10,679 nucleotides of DNA. Origin: an archaeon. Its GTDB lineage: Archaea; Asgardarchaeota; Hermodarchaeia; Hermodarchaeales; Hermodarchaeaceae. How positions within the stretch are numbered: the first letter of the stretch is position 1; each line of letters starts with the position of its first letter. The notes beneath the pieces are model-generated. The model ran no database searches. It saw nothing but the letters and a program-made list of their open reading frames with translations, and had not been told where the DNA came from. The stretch is taken from contig JABXGV010000336.1 in NCBI GenBank assembly GCA_016550485.1, positions 1 through 10,679 on the forward strand, given 5' to 3'. A program made the position numbers and the translations under genes. Positions 1-6,603 of the stretch are shown here, piece by piece.

Positions 1-318
1 ACATTCGCAATTGCACTCCATATCGAAACCCCCCACATCAAGCCGACTTTTCTCCGAGTAGGACCTCCTTCTGAGCTTACTGAAGCTGTACGTCATTTCC
101 TGAAAAAACATCCAGATGCCATTTTAAAGAACGACCGTTACTTCGCTGATATCAAACGAACATTTACCAAAGCAAAAGAAGCGGTGATATACTATCTAGA
201 CGAGCACCCAATTTCGCAGAAGCTTCATCTAACAAATTTGTCACATAGATGCACACAGAAAATCGGAAAACAGGCTTTATGGATTTTAAAAAACGCAATC
301 TTACCTTTCTCTGCTTGA
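1..318 (+). CDS. Hypothetical protein, 3' end only
   Basis: An open frame runs from the first base of the window to a TGA at 316-318, giving 105 residues with no in-frame stop; the start lies outside the window. The visible part is mixed alpha/beta in appearance and rich in Lys, His and aromatic residues, including a charged helical stretch KRTFTKAKEAVIYYLDEHP. I saw no catalytic motif, cysteine cluster or membrane segment. I do not recognise the family. Its stop is 31 bases from the stop of the minus-strand gene at 350, so the two transcripts converge. Coding status rests on the length of the open frame at the window edge and on plausible amino-acid composition. Confidence 0.6.
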   Translation, partial: TFAIALHIETPHIKPTFLRVGPPSELTEAVRHFLKKHPDAILKNDRYFADIKRTFTKAKEAVIYYLDEHPISQKLHLTNLSHRCTQKIGKQALWILKNAILPFSA

Positions 319-349
319 CATTTACGGGTAAAATCCACCTAGACTAGGA

Positions 350-766
350 TCATTTCAAAGAAATCGGTTCTATTAACTCGACCTTGGAACTCCCCTTGGT
401 AAGGAGCTTCTCTAAGAAAGCTATGATTGTAGCACCGTCACGCCCAGCTAATTCTTCATTATCAACAGCAACGAGTCTTAGTGCACCGTAGGCATACTCA
501 AGAAGCCCTTGCACAAATCCTGAAGTTTCTGAATTCTCAACCCGAACTACTACATAATATGCAGGTATTTTGTTAGTACCATTAGGAGAACGAACACTGA
601 AATTAAGTTGACGAACAACCGCTTGAGCCTTCAACCTGTCAACGAAGCTTCGTCGAATAAGCATCGAACCAGTCTTTGCAAGAACATCAATCAAAACCCA
701 TTTAGAGGAATCGATTGAAACAATCCAGTTACTCAAGACTTTACCAACCCCACACATGAAGCGCAA
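350..766 (-). CDS. Uncharacterised small protein, weakly V4R/Bet3-like
   Basis: This encodes 138 residues from a TTG at 766, or 135 from the ATG at 757. The TTG has a weak upstream GGT and neither start is convincing. The order of predicted elements is: helix (about residues 27-46), strand (AVVRQLNFSV), strand (YYVVVRVENSE), helix (SGFVQGLLEYAYGAL), then a strand containing an EE pair. This order recalls the V4R/Bet3-like ligand-binding fold, in which a GxxxGxL helix precedes a VEE strand. The C-terminal cysteines common in V4R domains are absent, so the family call is weak. The frame stays open for 41 codons upstream of 766 with no ATG, GTG or TTG, up to a TGA at 890-892. It converges on the gene at 1-318 and is divergent from iorA. 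Confidence 0.55.
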   Translation of the reverse strand: MRFMCGVGKVLSNWIVSIDSSKWVLIDVLAKTGSMLIRRSFVDRLKAQAVVRQLNFSVRSPNGTNKIPAYYVVVRVENSETSGFVQGLLEYAYGALRLVAVDNEELAGRDGATIIAFLEKLLTKGSSKVELIEPISLK

Positions 767-876
767 TACATTACCTACATTAGGTGTTTTAGCTGTTTGG
801 TCAGAGATTCTTGGCAGCCAGGAAGAATCAAGAAACTGAGCCTCCTGACATATAACAGATACTGGTTTCTTAGGAG

Positions 877-886
877 AATATATAAT
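877..886 (+). promoter_or_regulatory. TATA box of the iorAB operon
   Basis: AATATATAAT preceded by purine-rich AGGAG is a good archaeal TATA element. Spacing of about 26 bases predicts a transcription start near 908, giving a leader of about 40 bases to the ATG at 948. It lies in the 181-base gap between the minus-strand gene ending upstream and iorA. It is inferred from sequence only. Confidence 0.5.
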
Positions 887-937
887 ACCTCAACAGTCAA
901 AATCTCTCGAACTGCCCAAACGGCGCTCACTTGATAT

Positions 938-942
938 GGTGA
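938..942 (+). promoter_or_regulatory. Shine-Dalgarno site that decides the iorA start
   Basis: GGTGA matches the anti-Shine-Dalgarno end of archaeal 16S rRNA and ends 5 bases before the ATG at 948. The upstream in-frame ATG at 936 overlaps this site and has no ribosome-binding site of its own, so 948 is the better start. Confidence 0.5.
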
Positions 943-947
943 AACCG

Positions 948-2825
948 ATGGACATCGCTGAAATACTTACAAAAGATTCACCAGGAAAACAATTTCTTCT
1001 TCTCGGAAATGAAGCGGTAGCCCGAGGTGCAATCGAAGCAGGTCTTGAATTTGCAGCAACCTATCCCGGCACTCCATCATCAGAAATTGGAGACAGCCTT
1101 TTTCGAGTAGCTTCGAAGTACAAACAACCGTACTTTCAATACTCCACCAACGAAAAGGTTGCACTGGAAGCGGCCGGCGCGGCGTCAATAGCTAACACTC
1201 GAGCTATGGCAATAATGAAACATGTAGGACTCAATGTCGCCTCGGACGCATTCATGACATTAAACTATATTGGTGTACGTGCTGGATTGGTTATTGTAAG
1301 TGCTGATGATCCTGGTTGTTGGAGTTCTCAGAATGAACAGGACAACCGGTTCTATGCTATGCTTGGCGATACAACTATGCTGGAACCTGCTGATCCTCAA
1401 GAAGCGAAGGATATGACGGTTGCCGCCTTTGATCTCTCGGAAAAGCTGGAACAACCCGTACTATTACGAATCACTACTCGTTTGAGCCACACAAGAGCAG
1501 GAGTGAATCTCGGTTCAATTCGACCTCCGCGTGGTGAGGCGAATTTTGAGCGTGAGCCTCTTCGTTTCGTTACAGTCCCGGCAGTTGCTCGAAGACGACA
1601 CCCAATTCTGGTCGAAAAGGTGAGGCAGGCGAGAGAGATTGCCGAACAGAGCAGCTGGAATAAAATTATTGGTGAGGGCTCGATTGGAATTATAACTTCA
1701 GGGGTTAGCTATAACTACGTGCGGGAAGCCCTTGATTTCTTGGGAATTAAGGCTGCTATTCTCAAACTTGGAATGACCTACCCATTACCAAAACAGAAGA
1801 TACAGGAATTTATTTCTTCTAAAGAGAAGGTTGTTGTAGTTGAGGAGTTGAAACCCTATCTTGAAGACCAAACTCGTGCTTTTGCCCAAGAGAAAGGGAT
1901 TATTATTCCAATTCTGGGCAAAGCTCAGGGCTTCTTCTCCGAGATAGGAGAATATACGCCGCGCCGGGTCATTGAAGGACTCGGAAAAGCATTGGATATT
2001 GATATCCCTGACTCTTTTGCTGAAATTGATGAAAAATACTCCAATATGTCAGTAGAGATTCCTTCACGCCCCCCAATCCTGTGCGCTGGATGTCCTCATC
2101 GTGCGACCTTTTACGAGCTTGCTATCGCAACAGGTCGTAAAGCAATTTACCCAACGGATATTGGGTGTTACACGTTAGCAATTCAACCACCCATCGAATT
2201 AGCGGATTTGTTGTTATGTATGGGATCAAGTATTGGTACTGCATGCGGCTTAACGGCGGTGCTGGATAAGCCTGTTGTGGGTACGATTGGTGACAGTACC
2301 TTTTTCCATGCGGGGTTTGCAGGTCTTGTCAACGCCGTCTACAACCAGCACCCCGTAAAAATCATCGTTGTGGATAATATGTCAACAGCGATGACAGGAC
2401 ACCAACCACATCCTGGAACCGGGCTGACTGGAATGGGTGAAACTAGTACGCCAATAAAGATTGAAGATGTCGCACGTGGTATTGGTGTTCCTTTCGTTGA
2501 AGTTATTGACCCCCTTCAAGTAAAGGAGTCCATTCGCATCCTTCGTAAAGCAATGAAATTCGATGGTCCTGCTGTCGTTGTATCCCGCAGCATTTGCGCT
2601 CTACTTGAAATAGGACAAAAACGACGAGCAGGTGAAAAAATCATTCCTTTCGAAGTTGATACTGACATCTGCCAAGGCTGTGAGGTGTGTACAGACAAGC
2701 TTAGCTGCCCGGCTGCTACATGGGACGGAGAACACGCAGGTATAGATCCGGTTCTTTGTGTTGGCTGCGGAGTATGCGCGCAGGTCTGCCCATATAAAGC
2801 AATTAAACGGAGGGAAACCAAATGA
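948..2825 (+). CDS. iorA: Indolepyruvate:ferredoxin oxidoreductase, alpha subunit
   Basis: IorA is the large subunit of a cytoplasmic, oxygen-sensitive, ThDP-dependent enzyme that oxidises aryl pyruvates (from Trp, Phe, Tyr) with CoA to aryl-acetyl-CoA, CO2 and reduced ferredoxin. It may run in reverse in anabolism. Numbering from the ATG at 948 (625 residues, normal for IorA), an N-terminal pyrimidine-type domain has YPGTPSSEI near 39-47 and NEKVALEAA near 68-76. The CAGCPHRA motif is at 379-386 and the ThDP-binding core GDSTFFHAG at 448-456. The C-terminus carries two 4Fe-4S motifs: C575, C578, C581, C587 (with the longer CxxCxxCxxxxxCP spacing usual in IorA) and C604, C607, C610, C614. All are intact. 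The stop overlaps the iorB start (ATGA), so translation is coupled. An alternative start is ATG 936, adding four residues. Confidence 0.96.
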   Translation: MDIAEILTKDSPGKQFLLLGNEAVARGAIEAGLEFAATYPGTPSSEIGDSLFRVASKYKQPYFQYSTNEKVALEAAGAASIANTRAMAIMKHVGLNVASDAFMTLNYIGVRAGLVIVSADDPGCWSSQNEQDNRFYAMLGDTTMLEPADPQEAKDMTVAAFDLSEKLEQPVLLRITTRLSHTRAGVNLGSIRPPRGEANFEREPLRFVTVPAVARRRHPILVEKVRQAREIAEQSSWNKIIGEGSIGIITSGVSYNYVREALDFLGIKAAILKLGMTYPLPKQKIQEFISSKEKVVVVEELKPYLEDQTRAFAQEKGIIIPILGKAQGFFSEIGEYTPRRVIEGLGKALDIDIPDSFAEIDEKYSNMSVEIPSRPPILCAGCPHRATFYELAIATGRKAIYPTDIGCYTLAIQPPIELADLLLCMGSSIGTACGLTAVLDKPVVGTIGDSTFFHAGFAGLVNAVYNQHPVKIIVVDNMSTAMTGHQPHPGTGLTGMGETSTPIKIEDVARGIGVPFVEVIDPLQVKESIRILRKAMKFDGPAVVVSRSICALLEIGQKRRAGEKIIPFEVDTDICQGCEVCTDKLSCPAATWDGEHAGIDPVLCVGCGVCAQVCPYKAIKRRETK

Positions 2826-3415
2826 AAGAATATAACCTCTTATTCACCGGAGTAGGGGGGACCGGAGTAGTTACTGCCGCCCGAATTGTGGCTACAGCGG
2901 CTATCGCTGAGGGATTGAACGTTCGGGTAGGCGAAATTCACGGTATGTCCCAGCGACTCGGCGCTGTTACTAGCACAGTGAGGATAGGAGATTCGGTTCA
3001 CGGATCCATTATTCCTCCAGGAAAAGCAGACCTGATTCTAACCGTTGAGCTAATCGAAGCACTTCGATGTGCTGATCGAATGAATACAGATGGCACATTC
3101 ATAGTCGGTATGCTTCATATGGCACCAACAGCAGTGCTTCTTGACCGCGCTACTTATCCCAGCGATGAAGAAGTCCTTAATGAATTGAAGAAATACGCCT
3201 CCGTTGTTACAGTCGATGCAGTGCGACTAGCACGTGATGCAGGGTCAGTGATGTCGGTGAACATTGTTCTAGTTGGTTCTGCTTTTGGACTAGGTAAAAT
3301 ACCGTTGAAAGAGAAGGCGATTATCTCTGCTTTGAAGGAAGTCCTTCGTCCACGCTATCATGAAGTGAACATCAAAGCGTTCGAGCTGGGTATGAAAGCG
3401 GTTGCTGGAACTTGA
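2822..3415 (+). CDS. iorB: Indolepyruvate:ferredoxin oxidoreductase, beta subunit
   Basis: IorB is the small subunit that completes the IorA/IorB complex and corresponds to the gamma domain of pyruvate-type oxidoreductases. Its 197 residues are a normal length. The GVGGTGV loop at 10-16 and the EIHGMSQRLGAV segment at 38-49 are family hallmarks; the rest follows the Rossmann-like gamma-domain pattern. The ATG overlaps the iorA stop by four bases, and GGAGGG at 2809-2814 lies 7 bases before it, a strong ribosome-binding site. The two genes are therefore almost certainly one operon. The stop is six bases from the stop of the convergent Memo gene, so any transcription terminator must lie inside or beyond the opposing gene. 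Confidence 0.95.
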   Translation: MKEYNLLFTGVGGTGVVTAARIVATAAIAEGLNVRVGEIHGMSQRLGAVTSTVRIGDSVHGSIIPPGKADLILTVELIEALRCADRMNTDGTFIVGMLHMAPTAVLLDRATYPSDEEVLNELKKYASVVTVDAVRLARDAGSVMSVNIVLVGSAFGLGKIPLKEKAIISALKEVLRPRYHEVNIKAFELGMKAVAGT

Positions 3416-3421
3416 CAAGTA

Positions 3422-4339
3422 TTAGCGGGTTATCTTCATAGAAGCATACCCAACGATTGGGTCTAGTCCTCCGCGAACATCGTAACTTGTGGCATATTTG
3501 AGTAGCGTTCCCTTACTTGCTCCGAGCTGGGCAGCTGTTACAAGCATAGTTGTAACTGCACTATGACCACACATTGTACGGCCTTCCCGTACGACGGTGT
3601 TCAGCAAGGCTTCGCCATCTAGTTGTTCGATTTTCTGAATAAGGTCGCCGTCTTTTTCGTAGATCCATTTGATCGTTTTCTCTATGGGTCCACCACCCGC
3701 TGGCGTGTAGTAGAATCTTGTTCCGTAGTGCGTGAAATCTGTGCTAGCCAAGATAGTGACATCTCGACCACTCTTGTTAACTCCTGCGGCTATCGCTTTT
3801 CCTACACACTCACAAATCTTGTAATTTTCACTGGCGATAACAATAGGTACAATCTGAACTGGCTGCTCTTTACTCAGGAATTGGAGGAATGGTAGTTGAA
3901 CCTCTAGGGAGTGCTCGTTGTTGTGGACCTCCTGGTTTTCATCAATACAAAACGTCGGTTGAGCACCGTAACTAAGGATTGCCTTAGCTAAATCTGTATC
4001 AATAGGACACTCACCGAGAGGAGTCGACCAAATGCCCTCTGCCATTATAGCTGCTCCTTGTAATCGCATTCTCATGTGCTTTGGTCCGATTAATACGAAG
4101 GTTTCTGGAAATCCATCTGCTGCAATTGCGTGATAAATATGTGAGGCCACTGGACCAGAGTATATGTACCCCGCGTGAGGTGTTACACCAGCAATGATAT
4201 TTCCTTTGTATTCCTGCTTTACCTTGGGAATTTTACCTGGACCAAATTTATCTAAGAAACAACTTTGTATAGAATCTATTAATACATCCTTCCTTTCTGG
4301 GTAGAAGCCAATCGCTGATGGATGTCGGACTCGCCCCAT
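3422..4339 (-). CDS. amrB: Memo-family protein (AmmeMemoRadiSam system protein B)
   Basis: Members of the Memo family share the fold of class III extradiol dioxygenases. Their archaeal substrate is not known; other organisms often carry them beside AMMECR1 and radical SAM proteins. Neither partner is visible here. Starting at the ATG at 4339 gives 305 residues beginning MGRVRHPSAIGFYP, which aligns with the usual family start (RxPxVAGxFYP). A TTG at 4354 would add five residues with no better signal. The proposed metal-site residues are all present: H55 in TPHAGY, H88 in LIGPKH and C257 in MCGHSAV. EHSLEVQLPFL and STDFTHYG are also kept. It converges on iorB and is divergent from a TrmB-family regulator across 69 bases. 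Confidence 0.9.
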   Translation of the reverse strand: MGRVRHPSAIGFYPERKDVLIDSIQSCFLDKFGPGKIPKVKQEYKGNIIAGVTPHAGYIYSGPVASHIYHAIAADGFPETFVLIGPKHMRMRLQGAAIMAEGIWSTPLGECPIDTDLAKAILSYGAQPTFCIDENQEVHNNEHSLEVQLPFLQFLSKEQPVQIVPIVIASENYKICECVGKAIAAGVNKSGRDVTILASTDFTHYGTRFYYTPAGGGPIEKTIKWIYEKDGDLIQKIEQLDGEALLNTVVREGRTMCGHSAVTTMLVTAAQLGASKGTLLKYATSYDVRGGLDPIVGYASMKITR

Positions 4340-4367
4340 TGGTTTCACAGCCAATTTCTAACTATCG

Positions 4368-4391
4368 TTTTGACCCAAAAGGTTTTTTGAC
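4368..4391. promoter_or_regulatory. Direct repeat TTTTGAC in the Memo/TrmB divergent promoter region
   Basis: The 69-base divergent gap contains TTTTGAC twice (4368-4374 and 4385-4391), 17 bases apart, about one and a half helical turns. A T-rich element (4381-4390) lies about 25 bases before the regulator start and could serve as its promoter. A role as an operator for the neighbouring regulator is inference. Confidence 0.25.
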
Positions 4392-4408
4392 AACAGCTGC
4401 TCGGATTG

Positions 4409-5173
4409 ATGGCAATGAATCGACGTACTGAAGAACGCGCACTACGCGCTTTGCGGAATTTGGGTCTTAATAGCTATGAGGCTAGGGTGTATATCAGTCT
4501 AGTTCGTCATGGTGCATTAACGGCTAGTAAGGTTAGTTCTGTTTCGCAGATACCATTCAGTAGAGTTTATGATGTCTTGGCAGCGCTTGAAAGAGGAGGA
4601 TGGATTTCAGTAGAACAAGGTCGCCCCAAACGTTACGTACCAAAAAGCCCAAGAGAAACAGCAAAAGCTGCAGTGTTTACAGCTCAAGAGCGATTAGCCG
4701 AATGGGAGCAGTGGGTGGTTGAGGATCTCCAACCTCTCTTTGATGAGAAAACCAAGATTTCTGCACCAGAAGTCCACATCTTACATGGTTCCAATAATGT
4801 ACGTGCAAAGTTAAACATCGTATTGGGTCAGGCTGAGCGAATAGTATTTCTTTCGTGGGGAGAAGTCAGTCAAGAAGACATCGATTTTATTAGTCCGACA
4901 TTGATGCACCTTCGTGATCGTGGTGTGAAAATCCAGATATTAGTTTCCGAGCGAACTCTTAATGATAAAGTGAAACGTTTGATTTCGGCTGTTGGAGAGG
5001 GGCGTTTTCGAGAGACGATTTATGGAGGAGGGGCTGTGATAGATGGCAAGGAGGCTATTATTGTTCTTACATCTGGTGTAGAATCACTTGCCATCTGGTC
5101 TAAACACACTGAATTAGCCGACCTTGCTAGCACATACTTCCTATATCTCTGGAGTACGGCACGGGAAATATAA
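4409..5173 (+). CDS. TrmB-family transcriptional regulator
   Basis: This protein is likely a DNA-binding repressor or activator that responds to a small molecule, often a sugar in characterised TrmB proteins. From the ATG at 4409 it has 254 residues. The N-terminal winged helix (about 10-80) has the signature LGLNSYEARVYISLVRHG, then a recognition helix around PFSRVYDVLAALERGGWI and a wing QGRPKRYVP. A helical linker (83-111) leads to a C-terminal PLD-like TrmB domain (about 118-254), usually the effector and dimer module. The full sugar-binding TrmBL extension is not present, so this is the short form. ATG 4409 and ATG 4415 are both possible, and neither has a clear ribosome-binding site, which fits a leaderless or short-leader mRNA. 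The divergent Memo gene is its nearest candidate target; the ligand is unknown. Confidence 0.88.
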   Translation: MAMNRRTEERALRALRNLGLNSYEARVYISLVRHGALTASKVSSVSQIPFSRVYDVLAALERGGWISVEQGRPKRYVPKSPRETAKAAVFTAQERLAEWEQWVVEDLQPLFDEKTKISAPEVHILHGSNNVRAKLNIVLGQAERIVFLSWGEVSQEDIDFISPTLMHLRDRGVKIQILVSERTLNDKVKRLISAVGEGRFRETIYGGGAVIDGKEAIIVLTSGVESLAIWSKHTELADLASTYFLYLWSTAREI

Positions 5174-5203
5174 AAAATCAGCTAGTGAAGTGACATCTTT
5201 TTA
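5171..5203. terminator. Probable bidirectional oligo-T terminator
   Basis: The 30-base gap between the convergent regulator and repeat-protein genes has T5 on the plus strand (5198-5202, followed by ATTATT). It also has A6 at 5172-5177, which reads as T6 on the minus strand. Archaeal RNA polymerase stops at oligo-T, so this stretch can end both transcripts. No clear hairpin was found. Confidence 0.4.
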
Positions 5204-5548
5204 TTATTCAGTACGAAGACTGTCTAATATCACAAGAGCCACTCCAAGAGGAATGTCTAGCTGAGTTGCTAACTCCTCTGGTGTAATGGACTTATTCTTT
5301 GGAAGGATATGTTTTCGCGTGTAGGCAAGCTGATTGGGAAATAGAATCATACTCTTCACTGTTTCTTGAAGAATAGCCCACCAATCTCGGTTTGCGGTTC
5401 CTTGAGCATCAAACTTCGCAACTTGCTCCTCTGCGGCTTGCTCCTCTGCGGCTTGCTCCTCTGCGGCTTGCTCCTCTGCGGCTTGCTCCTCTGCGGCTTG
5501 CTCCTTTCGCTCCTTCCGTTTGATAAAGCGGTCAAGTCCATGACTCAT
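5204..5548 (-). CDS. Small protein with EQAAE pentapeptide repeats and a C-terminal HTH-like segment
   Basis: The protein has 114 residues from the ATG at 5548. Residues 1-15 are basic (FIKRKERKE). Five perfect EQAAE units (16-40) follow, a strongly acidic and helix-prone tract. After a short linker, the C-terminal half (about 50-114) contains a possible helix-turn-helix, SITPEELATQLDIPLGVALV, near 87-106. The C-terminal half uses ordinary, non-repetitive sequence, which supports real coding. The pentapeptide period does not match a heptad coiled coil, and a single charged helix or flexible spacer is more likely. I do not recognise the family. It is divergent from the zinc-ribbon operon across 64 bases, so the promoters probably overlap. 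A role in DNA or RNA binding is only inferred. Confidence 0.72.
   Translation of the reverse strand: MSHGLDRFIKRKERKEQAAEEQAAEEQAAEEQAAEEQAAEEQVAKFDAQGTANRDWWAILQETVKSMILFPNQLAYTRKHILPKNKSITPEELATQLDIPLGVALVILDSLRTE
5423..5505. repeat. 15-bp tandem repeat, five perfect copies plus a partial
   Basis: The unit TTGCTCCTCTGCGGC on the plus strand is repeated without a mismatch at 5423-5437, 5438-5452, 5453-5467, 5468-5482 and 5483-5497. Eight bases of a sixth copy run to 5505. On the minus strand each unit encodes EQAAE. Since 15 is a multiple of three, copy-number change alters protein length without shifting frame. Complete identity, even at third codon positions, suggests recent expansion by slippage. 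Confidence 0.95.
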
Positions 5549-5582
5549 TGTATTGTTCCCATGGTACCCTATTACGAAAGCC

Positions 5583-5590
5583 TAATATGA
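5583..5590 (+). promoter_or_regulatory. TATA-like element for the zinc-ribbon operon
   Basis: TAATATGA is centred about 26 bases before the ATG at 5613. This spacing would place the transcription start at the initiator codon and give a leaderless mRNA. That fits the absence of a ribosome-binding site there. The match to consensus is modest. Confidence 0.3.
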
Positions 5591-5612
5591 ATTTTTGCGA
5601 ATGTGCATCTTA

Positions 5613-6344
5613 ATGGCGCCAAATGGGTATTTAATATCTCGATGCCCGCACTGCTCGAGTTATGTACACACACCTACTCAGCATCTCCTTAGGCTCTGCC
5701 TGCACTGCCATCGGATATTCAGAGTAGAACCATTAAGAGCCCAATATATCAGAGACAAGAGTGATGCAATTGCCCGTGTTAGATACTACCGAACAGGTAA
5801 ACATCATGAAGAGTTTGTTACAGCAGTAGAACAAAGTCGCATTCAAGTTGCCGAGCTTGTACCTTGTGTAACTAGAGAACAAGAAGAGATACAGGAGAAC
5901 GAGGTTGATTCAGTTCATCCTTCACAGCAACGGCTGTTGAATAGGCTGCTCCGTATACACGCAGGATTTGCTGCTGCCAATCTTCAACTATTCAAGAAGG
6001 AGTGTGAAAAAGCAGGACTTTCTTGGCTTTGGGTTTCACGACAAATAGAGGCACTTGTACGTGCTGGTCGGCTCGTGTGCCCAAAACCGTGGAAAATTCA
6101 TTTAGTAACAGCGACAACCACACAAACCGAGTTGACTATTGCGCATAACTCTACAGCCCTCGCAAAGCGTTTAGGTGAAATCATCCGCAATGCCAAAACA
6201 CCAGTTACACTTGCAAGCCTTATGGTTGAATTAGGATTAGAAAAAGCAGTTACTGGACAGGTTGAGGAAGCGCTTGAACGACTAATGGCTCAAGGATTTA
6301 TCTTCCGAACAACTAATGGAAGATATCGCTGGATTGGTGACTAA
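5613..6344 (+). CDS. DUF1922-like zinc ribbon with two winged-helix-like segments
   Basis: From the ATG at 5613 the protein has 243 residues and begins MAPNGYLISRCPHC. Alternative starts are ATG 5601 and TTG 5595, adding four and six residues. The N-terminal ribbon has C11-C14 and C29-C32, with YLISRC and FRVEP resembling archaeal DUF1922 domains (YLIFRC..CGR). A linker rich in Glu (about 75-102) follows. Next comes a winged-helix-like segment at about 108-165 (LNRLLRIHAG... IEALVRAGRLVCPKPWKIHLV), whose ending resembles the wing of MCM C-terminal domains. A second HTH-like segment is at about 185-243 (LASLMVELGL... LERLMAQGFIF... GRYRWIGD). The layout suggests a nucleic-acid-binding protein, but the target is unknown. 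The paralogous small ribbon gene starts 27 bases downstream, probably in the same operon. Confidence 0.82.
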   Translation: MAPNGYLISRCPHCSSYVHTPTQHLLRLCLHCHRIFRVEPLRAQYIRDKSDAIARVRYYRTGKHHEEFVTAVEQSRIQVAELVPCVTREQEEIQENEVDSVHPSQQRLLNRLLRIHAGFAAANLQLFKKECEKAGLSWLWVSRQIEALVRAGRLVCPKPWKIHLVTATTTQTELTIAHNSTALAKRLGEIIRNAKTPVTLASLMVELGLEKAVTGQVEEALERLMAQGFIFRTTNGRYRWIGD

Positions 6345-6371
6345 TCGAGAGTCATTCCGGAGAAATGGCGT

Positions 6372-6584
6372 ATGAGCAAGTTTTTGATCGTAGACTGTCC
6401 CAAGTGCCATCTCGTCCAAGTATATGAATGGCGGGCGAAATCACTAAGAGCACGTAAGAGATGTCTCAGGTGTAATAAAACATTTCAAGTCGATGTTTCA
6501 CGTCACATTCGATATGATACCGCACAACAAGCTCGAGAACAGCTTCTACGTAAAAAAGAGAAAAAAACGAAAAGAACAAACTAA
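6372..6584 (+). CDS. Minimal DUF1922-like zinc-ribbon protein
   Basis: The protein has 70 residues from the ATG at 6372; GGAG at 6359-6362 lies 9 bases before it. The C9-C12 and C31-C34 pairs form one zinc ribbon, with FLIVDCPKC and CLRCNKTFQVD closely matching the N-terminal ribbon of the preceding gene (YLISRCPHC and CLHCHRIFRVE). The tail is very basic (LLRKKEKKTKRTN), consistent with binding RNA or DNA. It lies 27 bases after the larger ribbon gene and probably shares its transcript. The two look like paralogues made by local duplication, one having gained or the other lost the winged-helix part. No enzymatic motif is present. Confidence 0.8.
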   Translation: MSKFLIVDCPKCHLVQVYEWRAKSLRARKRCLRCNKTFQVDVSRHIRYDTAQQAREQLLRKKEKKTKRTN

Positions 6585-6603
6585 TTTAGCACTTCAATCG
6601 GAT

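Noticed and set aside
338..348. CCTAGACTAGG, a five-base-arm palindrome around a central A, between the convergent genes at the left end; a similar ACTTGACAAGT lies at 3410-3420 between iorB and Memo
   Set aside because: Palindromes with five-base arms and a one-base centre should occur about ten times by chance in a window of this size. A one-base loop cannot form an RNA hairpin. Their sequences differ from each other.
2516..2821. Minus-strand open frame of 101 codons inside iorA
   Set aside because: It overlaps the conserved ferredoxin-type C-terminus of IorA and its product has no recognisable features.
5423..5505. Repeat array considered as a CRISPR
   Set aside because: The copies are directly adjacent 15-bp units with no spacers and lie inside a coding frame.
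5366..5590. Plus-strand open frame giving repeated LLCGL, which could look like a small membrane protein
   Set aside because: It is the antisense of the 15-bp repeat. The opposite frame has a non-repetitive, HTH-like C-terminal half and a normal start, so the minus-strand gene is the real one.
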